Shown here piece by piece: positions 24,836 to 35,698 of a stretch of 64,000 nt of DNA. The number at the start of each line of letters is the position of its first letter. The stretch's first letter is position 1. Position numbers and translations under genes: made by a program. Under the pieces are notes generated by a model. That model was given only the letters and a program-made list of their open reading frames with translations, searched no databases and was not told the DNA's origin. Location of the stretch: contig NZ_JAMHGA010000001.1 of NCBI RefSeq assembly GCF_023660105.1, positions 1 to 64,000 on the forward strand. The letters run 5' to 3'. This DNA is from Desulfovibrio aminophilus. Its GTDB lineage: Bacteria; Desulfobacterota; Desulfovibrionia; Desulfovibrionales; Desulfovibrionaceae.

Positions 24836-25555
24836 ATGCTTCGCTTTTTCCTCTTTCTCCTGGCCTGCGTGCCGCTCACGCTCTGGCACTCCACCCACAT
24901 GATCCTGGCCTGCCTGTTGCCCGGCCCCAAGGGCCCCAAGGGCGAGGCCATCGGCAGGCGCTGGTCCCGCGCCCTGCTCCGGGCCAGCGGCCTGCGCCTG
25001 GACATCGACCTCTCGGTCCTGGACCCGGCAGGGCACTACGTGTTCATGGTCAACCACCAGAGCAACTTCGACATCCCCCTGCTCTACGCCGTGCTCGACG
25101 CCTACCCGATCCGCTTCGTGGCCAAGAAGAGCCTCTTCGACATCCCGGTCTTCGGCCGGGCCATGCGTCTGGCGGGCCACATCCCCATCGACCGGGGCAA
25201 CCGCCGCTCGGGCATGAAGAGCGTGCAGGACGCGGTGGACGCGGCCCAGGCCGGGATCTGCCCGGTGATCTTTCCCGAGGGCACGCGCAACCCCGAGCCC
25301 GGCTCCCTCCTGGACTTCAAGATCGGCGGCATGGTCCTGGCGCTCAAATGCGACCTGCCCGTGGCCCCGCTGGTCCTCGACGGCACGGGCGCGGCCCTGC
25401 CCCGGGGCCGCATGATCCTGCGCAAGGGAACCATCCGTCTCAAGGCCCTGCCGCCCGTGGACGTCTCGACCTACACCCTCAAGGAGCGCGAGCGGTTCCG
25501 CGACGAGCTGCGCACGCGCATGGGCGAGGCCCTGGCCGCCCTGCCCAAGGATTGA
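24836..25555 (+). CDS. 1-acylglycerol-3-phosphate acyltransferase family protein
   Basis: A 239-residue PlsC-family acyltransferase that would acylate lysophosphatidic acid in phospholipid synthesis. Motifs: NHQSNFD (H-x4-D catalytic), the KSLFDIPVFGRAM segment, GHIPIDRGNR and FPEGTRN. One N-terminal membrane helix is present (FFLFLLACVPLTLW). ATG at 24836 follows AAAGGAC; an earlier ATG at 24767 would lie in the TetR operator region. Two bases separate its stop from the RNase J start, so both are co-transcribed. Confidence 0.88.
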   Translation: MLRFFLFLLACVPLTLWHSTHMILACLLPGPKGPKGEAIGRRWSRALLRASGLRLDIDLSVLDPAGHYVFMVNHQSNFDIPLLYAVLDAYPIRFVAKKSLFDIPVFGRAMRLAGHIPIDRGNRRSGMKSVQDAVDAAQAGICPVIFPEGTRNPEPGSLLDFKIGGMVLALKCDLPVAPLVLDGTGAALPRGRMILRKGTIRLKALPPVDVSTYTLKERERFRDELRTRMGEALAALPKD

Positions 25556-25557
25556 CC

Positions 25558-27210
<1,653 letters not shown>

Positions 27211-27278
27211 GTTGGACAGAACCCGGGGCTGCTGCTAGGCTTGATCCTTCCGCACCTCCACCAACACCCGGAGCCGTC

Positions 27279-28052
27279 ATGCGTATCTTGCGCGTCCTCT
27301 ACGACCAGCGGGCCTTCTACGCCTCGATACTCGACCGCGATCACCTGCTCTGCCTGAACAAGGCCCTGGGCCTGGACGCGCCCATCCCCATCCGCGACGT
27401 GCGGGTGCTGCCCGTGGTCCTGCCGACCAAGATCGTCTGCGTGGGCCTGAACTACAGGCAGCACGCCGAGGAGATGGGCAAGCCCCTGCCCAGCGAGCCG
27501 CTCATCTTCCTCAAGCCGCCGTCGGCGGTGATCGGCAGCGGCGACGCCATCGTCCTGCCCGAGGGCTGCGGCCGCGTGGACCACGAAGCCGAGCTGGGCA
27601 TCGTCATCGGCCAGACCGGACGCCACATCCGGCCCGAGGAGGCCGCCCGGCACATCTTCGGCTACACCTGCGCCAACGACGTCACCGACCGCGAAATCCA
27701 GAAGCGCGACGGGCTCTACGCCCGGGCCAAGGGCTTCGACACCTTCTGCCCCGTGGGCCCCTGGATCGAGACCGAGGTTTCCGATCCCGGCAACCTGGCC
27801 GTGCGCGCCCTGGTCAACGGCGAGGTGCGCCAGGACGGCAACACCCGGGACATGATCTTCGGCCCGGCCGAGCTGGTCTCCTTCATCTCCCGGGTCATGA
27901 CCCTGCACCCCGGCGACCTCGTCCTCACCGGCACGCCCTCGGGCATCGGCCCGATCATGCCCGGCGACACGGTGAGCGTGGAGATCGAGAACGTGGGCCT
28001 GCTCATCAATCCCGTGGCGGCCGCGGGCGACGGCGCGGAGCAGATCCAGTAG
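27279..28052 (+). CDS. Fumarylacetoacetate hydrolase-family protein
   Basis: A 257-residue FAH-fold protein. The family core is seen: KIVCVGLNYRQHAEEMG, FLKPPSAVIG, the metal-binding Glu residues in DHEAELGIVIG, GYTCANDVTDREIQ, KGFDTFCPVGPWI and LTGTPSGIGPI. Members include acylpyruvases, oxaloacetate decarboxylases and 2-hydroxyhepta-2,4-diene-1,7-dioate isomerases; oxaloacetate tautomerase or acylpyruvase activity would fit, but not decided. It stands alone between RNase J and rpsB. Confidence 0.88.
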   Translation: MRILRVLYDQRAFYASILDRDHLLCLNKALGLDAPIPIRDVRVLPVVLPTKIVCVGLNYRQHAEEMGKPLPSEPLIFLKPPSAVIGSGDAIVLPEGCGRVDHEAELGIVIGQTGRHIRPEEAARHIFGYTCANDVTDREIQKRDGLYARAKGFDTFCPVGPWIETEVSDPGNLAVRALVNGEVRQDGNTRDMIFGPAELVSFISRVMTLHPGDLVLTGTPSGIGPIMPGDTVSVEIENVGLLINPVAAAGDGAEQIQ

Positions 28053-28120
28053 CCCGGAGCCGCCCCACCCCTCTTGCCTTCCAGGGCGAGACGGTGTACT
28101 GAACCTCGTTTCACACAACG

Positions 28121-28175
28121 CACCCCGGCGTCACTCCGGGTCCCGGCGACAGTCGCCGGGCCAGGGCCGGGGGAG
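28121..28175 (+). promoter_or_regulatory. Two-hairpin leader upstream of rpsB
   Basis: Directly upstream of rpsB, ACCCCGG-CGTCA-CTCCGGGT and CCCGGCGAC-AGT-C-GCCGGG can form two GC-rich hairpins, followed by a purine-rich stretch and AGGAGG. Ribosomal-protein leaders often bind their product (S2 autoregulates rpsB-tsf in other bacteria), so this could be such a site. It could also be the residual terminator of the preceding gene. Confidence 0.35.
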
Positions 28176-28193
28176 GAAAAACCAGGAGGAATC

Positions 28194-29054
28194 ATGTCTT
28201 ACGTCACCATGAAGGAGATGCTGGAGACCGGCGTCCACTTCGGCCACCAGACCCGCCGTTGGAACCCCAAGATGCGTCCCTACATCTTCGGCTCCCGCAA
28301 CGGCATCCACATCATCGACCTGCAGCAGACCGTGAAGCTCTACCAGAAGGCCCACGACTTCGTGGCCGACGTCTGCGCCCAGGGCGGCAAGGTGCTCTTC
28401 GTGGGCACCAAGCGCCAGGCCCAGGAGGCGGTGAAGGAAGAGGCCGCGCGCTCCGGCATGTTCGCCGTGACCCAGCGTTGGATGGGCGGCACGCTGACCA
28501 ACTTCCAGACCATCAAGAAGAGCATCGAGCGCCTCAAGAACCTCGAGACCATGTTCGCCGACGGCAGCATCAGCAAGTTCCCCAAGAAGGAGATCGTGCA
28601 GATGGGCCGCGAGGTCGAGAAGCTGAACCTCGCCCTGGGCGGCATCAAGGACATGCACGAGCCGCCGAGCTGCGCCTTCATCATCGATCCCAAGCGCGAG
28701 CACATCGCGGTCATGGAATGCCGCCGCCTGGGCATCCCGGTCGTGGCCGTGGTGGATACCAACTGCGACCCCGACCTCATCGACCACATCATTCCGGGCA
28801 ACGATGACGCCATCCGCGCCATCAAGCTCTTCACCACGCACATCGCCGAGGCCTGCATCGAGGGCGCGGCCCGCTACGTGGAGGTCAAGCCCGAGGTCGT
28901 CGAGTCCAAGGAAGAAAAGCCCGCCGAGGAGCGCAGGCCCCGCCCCGCCAAGCCGAAGACCGGCGCCAAGCCCAAGCCGCGTCCCAAGGCCGAAGCCGAG
29001 CCCAAGGCGGAAACCCCCGAGGCCGCTGCCGAGGGTCAGGAGGAGAAGGAATAA
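28194..29054 (+). CDS. rpsB: 30S ribosomal protein S2
   Basis: A 286-residue S2 protein. The start [26 protein letters not shown], the central [14 protein letters not shown] and VVDTNCDPD are diagnostic. The conserved part ends near residue 232; the last 55 residues are a charged Lys/Pro/Glu/Ala tail that is not part of the core fold and is longer than in E. coli. AGGAGG precedes the ATG. Its stop overlaps the tsf start by one base. Confidence 0.97.
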   Translation: MSYVTMKEMLETGVHFGHQTRRWNPKMRPYIFGSRNGIHIIDLQQTVKLYQKAHDFVADVCAQGGKVLFVGTKRQAQEAVKEEAARSGMFAVTQRWMGGTLTNFQTIKKSIERLKNLETMFADGSISKFPKKEIVQMGREVEKLNLALGGIKDMHEPPSCAFIIDPKREHIAVMECRRLGIPVVAVVDTNCDPDLIDHIIPGNDDAIRAIKLFTTHIAEACIEGAARYVEVKPEVVESKEEKPAEERRPRPAKPKTGAKPKPRPKAEAEPKAETPEAAAEGQEEKE

Positions 29055-29665
29055 TGGCTGAGATCAGCGCCACCCTGGTGAAGGACCTGCGCGAGAAGAC
29101 CGGCGCGGGCATGATGGACTGCAAGAAAGCCCTGGTGGAGAGCGGCGGCGACCTGAACAAGGCCGTGGACTACCTGCGCGAGAAGGGTCTGGCCAAGGCC
29201 GCCAAGAAGGCCGGCCGCGCCACCTCCGAGGGCTTCATCGGCTCCTACATCCACTCCAACGGCAAGCTCGCCGTGCTGGTGGAGCTCAAGTGCGAGACCG
29301 ACTTCGTGGCCAAGAGCGACCAGTTCCGCGAGTTCGCCCGCGAGCTGGCCATGCAGGTCTGCGCCGCCAACCCGGTCTGCGTCTCCGAGGATCAGGTTCC
29401 CGCCGACATTCTGGAGCGCGAGAAGGCCATCTACAAGAAGCAGGCGATGGAAGAGGGCAAGCCCGAGAACATCGCCGAGAAGATCATGGAAGGCCGCCTG
29501 AAGAAGTTCTACCAGGAGGCCTGCCTCATGGATCAGGCCTACATCAAGGACGACAAGAAGCGGATCAAGGATCTGCTCAACGAGCTCATCGCCCTACTCG
29601 GAGAAAACATCCAGATCGGGCGCTTCACGCGCCTGGCCCTGGGCGACGACGCCGCGGGCGAATAG
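29054..29665 (+). CDS. tsf: Elongation factor Ts
   Basis: A 203-residue EF-Ts, the nucleotide exchange factor of EF-Tu. N-terminal UBA-like part ([20 protein letters not shown]), KAGRATSEG and the EF-Tu-contacting [10 protein letters not shown] are all present. It is the short form of the family (E. coli has 283 residues), lacking much of the second core subdomain, as in Thermus. Start overlaps rpsB by one base (TAATG). Confidence 0.97.
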   Translation: MAEISATLVKDLREKTGAGMMDCKKALVESGGDLNKAVDYLREKGLAKAAKKAGRATSEGFIGSYIHSNGKLAVLVELKCETDFVAKSDQFREFARELAMQVCAANPVCVSEDQVPADILEREKAIYKKQAMEEGKPENIAEKIMEGRLKKFYQEACLMDQAYIKDDKKRIKDLLNELIALLGENIQIGRFTRLALGDDAAGE

Positions 29666-29675
29666 AAAAAAGGGA

Positions 29676-29701
29676 AACGGGCCGCAAGGCCCGTTTTTTT
29701 T
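29676..29701 (+). terminator. Terminator after tsf
   Basis: An 8-bp stem (29676-29683 with 29688-29695), GCAA loop, then a T-run. It separates rpsB-tsf from pyrH. Confidence 0.92.
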
Positions 29702-29765
29702 GCCAAGAGACGAGGAACCCTGTAAGGTCCAACCGGGCCCCGCGCCCGGACACAAAGGAAGAAGC

Positions 29766-30488
29766 ATGGACAAGCTGCGCTACTCGCGGGTATTGCTCAA
29801 GTTGAGCGGTGAAGCCCTGGCCGGAGACCAGAAGTTCGGCATCCAGCCCTCGGCCATCAACACCTTCTGCGGCGAGATCGCGGAGGTGTCCCAGGCCGGC
29901 TTGCAGGTCGCCCTGGTCATCGGCGGCGGCAACATCTTCCGGGGCATGTCCGCCAGCGAACAGGGCATGGAGCGCGTCCAGGCCGACTACATGGGCATGC
30001 TGGCCACGGTGATGAACGCCCTGGCCGTGCAGGACGCCCTGGAGAAGATGGGCTGCTCCACCCGGGTCATGACCGCCATCGACATGAAGGAGGTGGCCGA
30101 ACCCTACATCCGGCGCCGCGCCGTGCGCCACCTGGAGAAGGGCCGCGTGGTCATCTGCGCCGCGGGCACGGGCAACCCCTACTTCACCACGGACACGGCC
30201 GCCGCCCTGCGCGGCATGGAGCTCAAGGTCGACGCCATCCTCAAGGCCACCAAGGTGGACGGGGTCTACGACAAGGACCCCCGCAAGTTCTCCGACGCGG
30301 TGCGCTACGAGAGCGTGACCTACATCGAGACCCTGGAGAAACGCCTGGGCGTCATGGACTCCACGGCCATCTCCCTGGCCCGGGACAACGCCATGCCGAT
30401 CATCGTCTTCAACCTGTTCAAGGAAGGCAACATCCGCCGGGTCGTCACGGGCGAGCCGGTGGGGACCATCGTGCAAGGAGGAAACTAG
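29766..30488 (+). CDS. pyrH: UMP kinase
   Basis: A 240-residue bacterial UMP kinase (amino-acid-kinase fold) that makes UDP for pyrimidine nucleotide synthesis. [19 protein letters not shown], the UMP-binding [16 protein letters not shown] and [13 protein letters not shown] are present. AAGGAAGA lies upstream. It is followed after two bases by frr. Confidence 0.97.
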   Translation: MDKLRYSRVLLKLSGEALAGDQKFGIQPSAINTFCGEIAEVSQAGLQVALVIGGGNIFRGMSASEQGMERVQADYMGMLATVMNALAVQDALEKMGCSTRVMTAIDMKEVAEPYIRRRAVRHLEKGRVVICAAGTGNPYFTTDTAAALRGMELKVDAILKATKVDGVYDKDPRKFSDAVRYESVTYIETLEKRLGVMDSTAISLARDNAMPIIVFNLFKEGNIRRVVTGEPVGTIVQGGN

Positions 30489-30490
30489 AC

Positions 30491-31045
30491 ATGCAGTCGC
30501 TTCTCAAGGACGGCGAAAAACGCATGGACGGGGCCATCAAGAGCCTGGAGAAGAGCTTCACCAAGCTGCGCACCGGCCGGGCCTCCACGGCCCTGGTGGA
30601 GAACGTGGTGGTGGACTACTACAACACCCCCACGCCGCTGAACCAGATCGCCTCCATCTCCGTCCCCGATCCCCGCACCGTCACCATCCAGCCCTGGGAC
30701 AAGGCCGCCTTCAGCGCCGCCGAGAAGGCCATCCTCAAGTCCGACCTGGGCCTGACCCCGATCAACGACGGCAAGATCATCCGCATCAACATCCCGCCCC
30801 TGACCGAGGAGCGCCGCAAGGAGCTGGTCAAGGTGGCCAAGAAGGACACCGAGGAGGCCAAGGTGGCCGTGCGCAACGTGCGCCGGGACATGAACGAGGC
30901 CCTCAAGAAGATGCTCAAGGACAAGGCGATCACCGAGGACGAGGAGCGCAAGGGCGTGGACGACGTCCAGAAGCTCACGGACAAGCACATCAAGCTCTGT
31001 GACGACGCCCTGGCCAAGAAGGAAAAGGAAATTCTGGAGATCTGA
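30491..31045 (+). CDS. frr: Ribosome recycling factor
   Basis: A 184-residue RRF that, with EF-G, splits post-termination ribosomes. The start ([21 protein letters not shown]), [22 protein letters not shown] and the C-terminal helix VQKLTDKHI are typical; length is standard. AAGGAGGA precedes the ATG. Six bases separate it from uppS. Confidence 0.97.
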   Translation: MQSLLKDGEKRMDGAIKSLEKSFTKLRTGRASTALVENVVVDYYNTPTPLNQIASISVPDPRTVTIQPWDKAAFSAAEKAILKSDLGLTPINDGKIIRINIPPLTEERRKELVKVAKKDTEEAKVAVRNVRRDMNEALKKMLKDKAITEDEERKGVDDVQKLTDKHIKLCDDALAKKEKEILEI

Positions 31046-31051
31046 CCGCCC

Positions 31052-31759
31052 ATGCTGCCGCGACACATCGCCGTGATCATGGACGGCAACGGGCGCTGGG
31101 CGCAGCAGCGCGGGCTGCCTCGGAGCGAGGGCCACAAGGCCGGAACCGAGGCGGCCCGCGGTGTGGTCACCCGCTGCCGCGAACTGGGCATCCGGCACCT
31201 GACGCTCTACACCCTCTCACGCGAGAACCTCTCGCGCCCTGCCGAGGAACTGAGTTTCCTCTTCGACCTCCTGGTGCGCTTCCTGAAGAAGGAAACCAGC
31301 CTGCTCCTGGAGCAGGACATCCGCCTGAAGGTCCTGGGCGAGGTGGACGCGCTGCCCTTCGGCGTGCGCCAGGTGGTCCGCTCCGTGGTCGAGAAGACCA
31401 GGAACTGCGGCTCGATGACCCTCAACCTGGCCCTGAACTACAGCGGCCGGGATGAAATCCTGCGGGCCTGCCGGGCGCTCCTGGCCAAGCGCCTGGACCC
31501 GGCCGAGCTCACCGAGGAGGTCTTCGCGGCCGAGCTCTACACCGCCGGGCAGCCCGACCCCGACCTGATCATCCGCACCAGCGGAGAGCTGCGGCTCTCC
31601 AACTACCTGCTCTTCCAGGGCTCGTACGCCGAGCTCTCCTTCCCGGACCTCTACTGGCCGGACTTCACCCCGGCCGAGTTGGACAAGGCCCTGGAAGACT
31701 ACTCCCGCCGCCAGCGCCGTTTCGGCAAGACCGGCGACCAGCTGGCCGCCGGGAAGTGA
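31052..31759 (+). CDS. uppS: Undecaprenyl diphosphate synthase
   Basis: A 235-residue cis-prenyltransferase making the C55 lipid carrier for peptidoglycan and O-antigen. Motifs: IAVIMDGNGRWAQQRGLPR with the catalytic Asp, GHKAG, TLYTLSRENLSRP, and the C-terminal PDLIIRTSGELRLSNYLLFQ. Usually followed directly by cdsA; here a convergent HD-GYP gene intervenes. Confidence 0.96.
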   Translation: MLPRHIAVIMDGNGRWAQQRGLPRSEGHKAGTEAARGVVTRCRELGIRHLTLYTLSRENLSRPAEELSFLFDLLVRFLKKETSLLLEQDIRLKVLGEVDALPFGVRQVVRSVVEKTRNCGSMTLNLALNYSGRDEILRACRALLAKRLDPAELTEEVFAAELYTAGQPDPDLIIRTSGELRLSNYLLFQGSYAELSFPDLYWPDFTPAELDKALEDYSRRQRRFGKTGDQLAAGK

Positions 31760-31780
31760 CCCGCCGGACCGCCTCCCGGC

Positions 31781-33427
31781 TCAGGCCTCGTCGATCTGCT
31801 CGGGATTGAGTTCCGCCTTGGCGTACTCGCGATGCAGCCCGGCCTGCACGAAGAGGTCGAAGACCTCCGGGTCGATGTGCCTGTCCTTCTTCATGAACCC
31901 CAAAATCTTCAGGGCCTGGGACAGCTTCATGGGCTTTTTGTAGGGCCGGTCGCTGGCCGTGAGGGCCTCGAACACGTCGGCCACGGCCAGGATGCGGGCC
32001 TGCAGCGGCAGGTCCTCGGCCGAGAGGTGGTTGGGATAGCCGCTGCCGTCGAGCTTCTCGTGATGGCTGCCGGCGAAGACCGGGATGCGGGCCAGGCGCT
32101 TGGGGAACGGCAGCCGGGAGAGCATGGCCGAGGTGACCACGGCGTGGTTCTCGATGATCTTCCGCTCCTCATCGGTGAGCGAGCCTTTGCGGATGGTCAG
32201 GTTGCGGACCTCGTCCCCGGTGAGATAGGGCTCCATGCTTCCGTTCAGGGCATAGCTCTTGGCCGCGATGGACCGGATCCGCTCGATCTTGGCGTCGTCC
32301 ATGAACTCGCCCGGGCTGTTGCAGGCCAGCACGAAATCCCGCTCCTCGTTGAGCACCCCGCGCCGGGCGTCGAACTCCCCGGCCACGGCCCGCATCTCCT
32401 CGCGCGAGGCGCCCGCCGAGGCCATGTCCATGAGCCGCTCCAGCAGCTCGGCCTGGAGCGACTTCTCGATCAGGGCGAAGCGCAGACGCACCAGCTCGGC
32501 GCGGTCGAAGATGGTCTGGAGCTTGGTGCTCTTGTCCACCACGTGCTCGGGCGTGGTGATCTTGCCCACGTCGTGCATCCAGGCCGCCAGCCGGAGTTCC
32601 TCCAGCTCCTCCTCGTCGAAGCGCACGTTCTTGAAGGGGCCGTCGGCCTGGGTGTTGACGGCCTCGGCGATGCTCATGGTCAGCTTGACCACCCGGTCGA
32701 TGTGGCCCTTGGTGTAGGGCGACTTGGCGTCGATGGCCTCGGCGATGCTCTGGATGAAGGAATAGAGCAGCCGCTTCAGGTCGCGGATGAGCTGGGTGTT
32801 GGTCAGGGCCACGGCGGCCTGGGAGGCCAGGGCCCCCACCAGCCCGATGGTCCGGGGCGAGAAGGCCGTGACCGCGCCGCTGGCCGGGTCCAGTGCGTTC
32901 AGGAGCTGGAGCACGCCGATGATGTCGCCCTCGTGGTTCGTCATGGGCACCACGAGCATGGAGGTGGAGCGGTAGCCCGTGGCATGGTCGTACTTGCGCG
33001 GGCCGGTGAAGTCGAAGCCCTCGGCCTCGTAGACGTCCGGGATGTTCACCAACTCGCGGGAGAGGGCCACGTGGGAGGAGACGTTGGCGTGGTTCTCGGC
33101 CCCGTCGGGGGTGAAGAGCGGCACGGGCGGCAGGGTGATGGCCTGGCCGCTGGTGCCGCCCATGCGGGTCTTCATGGTGTCGTTCTGAAGGATGACGAAG
33201 TCCAGGTGGCGGCCCTCGTCGTCCACGATGTAGAGCGTCCCGGCGTCGGCCCCGGTGAGGGCCCGGGCCTCGTCCACGATCATCTCGAAGAGCCGGTCGA
33301 TGTTCCGTTCGCTGGAGAGGGCCAGGCCGATCTCGGTGAGCCGTTCCAGGTGCCGGGCCGTGGAGCCCTGGTCCTCACCGTTTCCGCCGGACGCGGCGGT
33401 CATCTTCTCGTGCGCGTCGGAACCCAT
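31781..33427 (-). CDS. GAF/HD-GYP cyclic-di-GMP phosphodiesterase
   Basis: A 548-residue signalling protein. An N-terminal GAF domain (about 20-210, with GTLYIVDDEGRHLDFVILQND) is followed by an HD-GYP domain (about 215-540). Catalytic motifs include AAWMHDVGKITTPEHVVDK (HD), ENHAVVTSAM and HHEKLDGSGYP (HHExxxGxGYP), then ILAVADVFEALTASDRPYK. It would hydrolyse c-di-GMP in response to a GAF ligand or partner. The chosen start at 33427 follows AGGGGGA; a frame open to 33550 is less likely. It lies on the opposite strand inside the uppS-cdsA interval. Confidence 0.92.
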   Translation of the reverse strand: MGSDAHEKMTAASGGNGEDQGSTARHLERLTEIGLALSSERNIDRLFEMIVDEARALTGADAGTLYIVDDEGRHLDFVILQNDTMKTRMGGTSGQAITLPPVPLFTPDGAENHANVSSHVALSRELVNIPDVYEAEGFDFTGPRKYDHATGYRSTSMLVVPMTNHEGDIIGVLQLLNALDPASGAVTAFSPRTIGLVGALASQAAVALTNTQLIRDLKRLLYSFIQSIAEAIDAKSPYTKGHIDRVVKLTMSIAEAVNTQADGPFKNVRFDEEELEELRLAAWMHDVGKITTPEHVVDKSTKLQTIFDRAELVRLRFALIEKSLQAELLERLMDMASAGASREEMRAVAGEFDARRGVLNEERDFVLACNSPGEFMDDAKIERIRSIAAKSYALNGSMEPYLTGDEVRNLTIRKGSLTDEERKIIENHAVVTSAMLSRLPFPKRLARIPVFAGSHHEKLDGSGYPNHLSAEDLPLQARILAVADVFEALTASDRPYKKPMKLSQALKILGFMKKDRHIDPEVFDLFVQAGLHREYAKAELNPEQIDEA

Positions 33428-33612
33428 GTCGATCCCCCTGGGGCCGGAACGGAGTCGTCGGGCTCCGGCCGCTGTTCCCGTCCTCGTACCACGTTTCCCG
33501 GTCCCGGGAAACCGCGCCTCCGGCAGGATTCCTTCCCAGGTTGCCGTCATGCCGGGAATTGTTTACACCAAACCACTCGCGGCGCATGCCGCCAACCAGG
33601 CCCGGAGCCCGC

Positions 33613-34416
33613 ATGGATTCCTCGCACCAGAAACGCATCCTCACCGGAGCCCTGCTCCTCCTCGTTCCAGCCCTGGGCCTGTACTACGGCGGCTGGATCC
33701 TGGTGACCGTCCTGGCCGTGTTTTGCGGCCTGGCGCTCTGGGAATACCTGACTCTGTTCTGGCCCGAGGGACGCCTGGGCCTGAAGGTCCAGGGCGTGCT
33801 CTGCGGCGCGCTCCTCCTGGCCGCCTTCCACGCGGGCAGCGCGACCCTGGTGGCCTTGGCCCTGCTGGCCGGATTCTGGTGCGCGGGCATGGGCTTCCTC
33901 TTCGGCTACAGCCGCTCGCCCCAGGACAGCGACTTCCGCGATGCGGCCGTGTTCCTGGCCGGGCTCGTGTACCTGCCCGTGACCCTGCAGTTCTTCCTGC
34001 ACTTCTCGCCCCTGGAGAGCATCCTGGTCATCCTGGCCGCCGCCGTCTCGGACACGGCGGCCTTCTATGCCGGAACGCACTTCGGCAGGCGCAAGATATG
34101 GCCCTCCGTCAGCCCCAAGAAGTCCTGGGCCGGCAGCGTGGGCAGCCTCGCCGGCTGCCTAGCCCTCTGCCTGGGCCTGGGCCTGACCCTGGGCCGGGCC
34201 CCCTGGTGGGCCTTCGCCCTGCTGGGCCTGGCCCTGAACGTCGCGGCCCAGATGGGCGACTTCTTCGAATCGGCCCTCAAGCGCCGCCTGGACATCAAGG
34301 ACTCGGGCAAGCTCCTGCCCGGACACGGCGGCCTGCTCGACCGCGTGGACAGCCTCCTCTTCCTGGTCCCGGTCTACGCCCTGGCCCGGACCATCATGCC
34401 CTTCTTCGGGGAATGA
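33613..34416 (+). CDS. cdsA: Phosphatidate cytidylyltransferase
   Basis: A 267-residue multi-pass membrane enzyme making CDP-diacylglycerol. The C-terminal signature is SPKKSWAGSVGS together with QMGDFFESALKRRLDIKDSG and PGHGGLLDRVDSL, which carry the metal-binding acidic residues. About eight hydrophobic segments are visible. Start at 33613 follows CGGAG. Next gene dxr starts 10 bp on. Confidence 0.95.
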   Translation: MDSSHQKRILTGALLLLVPALGLYYGGWILVTVLAVFCGLALWEYLTLFWPEGRLGLKVQGVLCGALLLAAFHAGSATLVALALLAGFWCAGMGFLFGYSRSPQDSDFRDAAVFLAGLVYLPVTLQFFLHFSPLESILVILAAAVSDTAAFYAGTHFGRRKIWPSVSPKKSWAGSVGSLAGCLALCLGLGLTLGRAPWWAFALLGLALNVAAQMGDFFESALKRRLDIKDSGKLLPGHGGLLDRVDSLLFLVPVYALARTIMPFFGE

Positions 34417-34426
34417 CGCGGCCGCC

Positions 34427-35626
34427 GTGAACACCTACATCTCCGCCTGGCCCCCCCTGGTGATCGAGGACCGCTTCCCCCGGCGGGTCGCCGTGCTCGG
34501 CTGCACCGGCTCCATCGGAGTGAACGCCCTCAAGGTGGCCGCGCTCCATCCCGACCTGCTGCGGGTGAGCGCCCTGGCCGCCGGACGCAACGCCGCCCTG
34601 CTGGCCGAACAGGCCGCGACCTTCCGGCCGCCGCTCCTGGCCGTGCTGGACGAGGCCTCGGCCAAGGCCCTGCGCGCCGCCCTGCCCCCGGGCTACTCCC
34701 CGGATATCCTCGTGGGCCCGGCGGGATACGAGACCGCGGCCGCCCAGCCCGAGGCCGACGTGGTGCTTTCGAGCATCGTGGGCGCGGCCGGTTTTCCGCC
34801 CACCCTGGCCGCCGCGCGGGCCGGAAAGATCGTGGCCCTGGCCAACAAGGAGAGCCTCGTCCTCGGCGGACACCTCATCCGCGCGGCCTGCCGGAAGTCC
34901 GGGGCCGTGGTCCTGCCCGTGGACTCGGAACACAACGCCCTGTTCCAGGGACTCCTGGGCCACGCCGACGAGACGCCCACGCGGCTCATCCTCACGGCCT
35001 CCGGCGGCCCCTTCCGGGGCCGGACGCGGGCGGAGCTGGCCGGAGTCACCGTGGCCCAGGCCCTGAACCACCCGAACTGGTGCATGGGCCCCAAGGTGAG
35101 CATCGACTCCGCGACCCTCATGAACAAGGGACTTGAGATCATCGAGGCCTGCCACCTCTACGGCCTGCCCGCCGAGCGCGTGGACGCCGTGGTCCACCCC
35201 CAGAGCATCGTGCACTCCCTGGTGGAATACGCCGACGGCTCCCAGATCGCCCACCTGAGCCACCCGGACATGCGCCTGCCCATCGCGCACTGCCTCTGCT
35301 TCCCCCGCCACCTGCCCCTGGGCCTCAAGACGCTCGACCTGGCGCGGGTGGGCAGCCTGACCTTCGAGGCCCCGGACGACGAGGCCTTCCCCTGCCTCGG
35401 GCTGGCCAAGGCGGCCTACGCCGCCGGCGAGAGCCACCCCATCGTGCTCAATGCGGTGAACGAAGTGGCCGTGGAGCGTTTCCTGGCCGGGGCCATCGGC
35501 TTCCTGGACCTCCCCCGGGCCCTGGAGCGGGCCCTCGCCGAACATGCGCCCTGCCCCGTGGGGCGGCCCGAGGACGTGCTCGCCCTGGACCGCGCCGCCC
35601 GGGCCCGCGCCGCCGAACTGCTGTGA
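34427..35626 (+). CDS. dxr: 1-Deoxy-D-xylulose 5-phosphate reductoisomerase
   Basis: A 399-residue NADPH enzyme of the MEP isoprenoid route. NADPH motif VLGCTGSIGVNAL, ALANKESLVLGG, the metal/substrate segments PVDSEHNALFQ and LTASGGPFRG, and NHPNWCMGPKVSIDSATLMNKGLE are present. GTG start at 34427; no ATG in a suitable position. The N-terminal 22 residues before the Rossmann strand are slightly long. Confidence 0.96.
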   Translation: MNTYISAWPPLVIEDRFPRRVAVLGCTGSIGVNALKVAALHPDLLRVSALAAGRNAALLAEQAATFRPPLLAVLDEASAKALRAALPPGYSPDILVGPAGYETAAAQPEADVVLSSIVGAAGFPPTLAAARAGKIVALANKESLVLGGHLIRAACRKSGAVVLPVDSEHNALFQGLLGHADETPTRLILTASGGPFRGRTRAELAGVTVAQALNHPNWCMGPKVSIDSATLMNKGLEIIEACHLYGLPAERVDAVVHPQSIVHSLVEYADGSQIAHLSHPDMRLPIAHCLCFPRHLPLGLKTLDLARVGSLTFEAPDDEAFPCLGLAKAAYAAGESHPIVLNAVNEVAVERFLAGAIGFLDLPRALERALAEHAPCPVGRPEDVLALDRAARARAAELL

Positions 35627-35698
35627 GCGGCCTTCCCTTTTGCCCCGAAGGCACTATACTCTGCATTCCATGCACATCGAGCACGTGAGGAAGCATTC

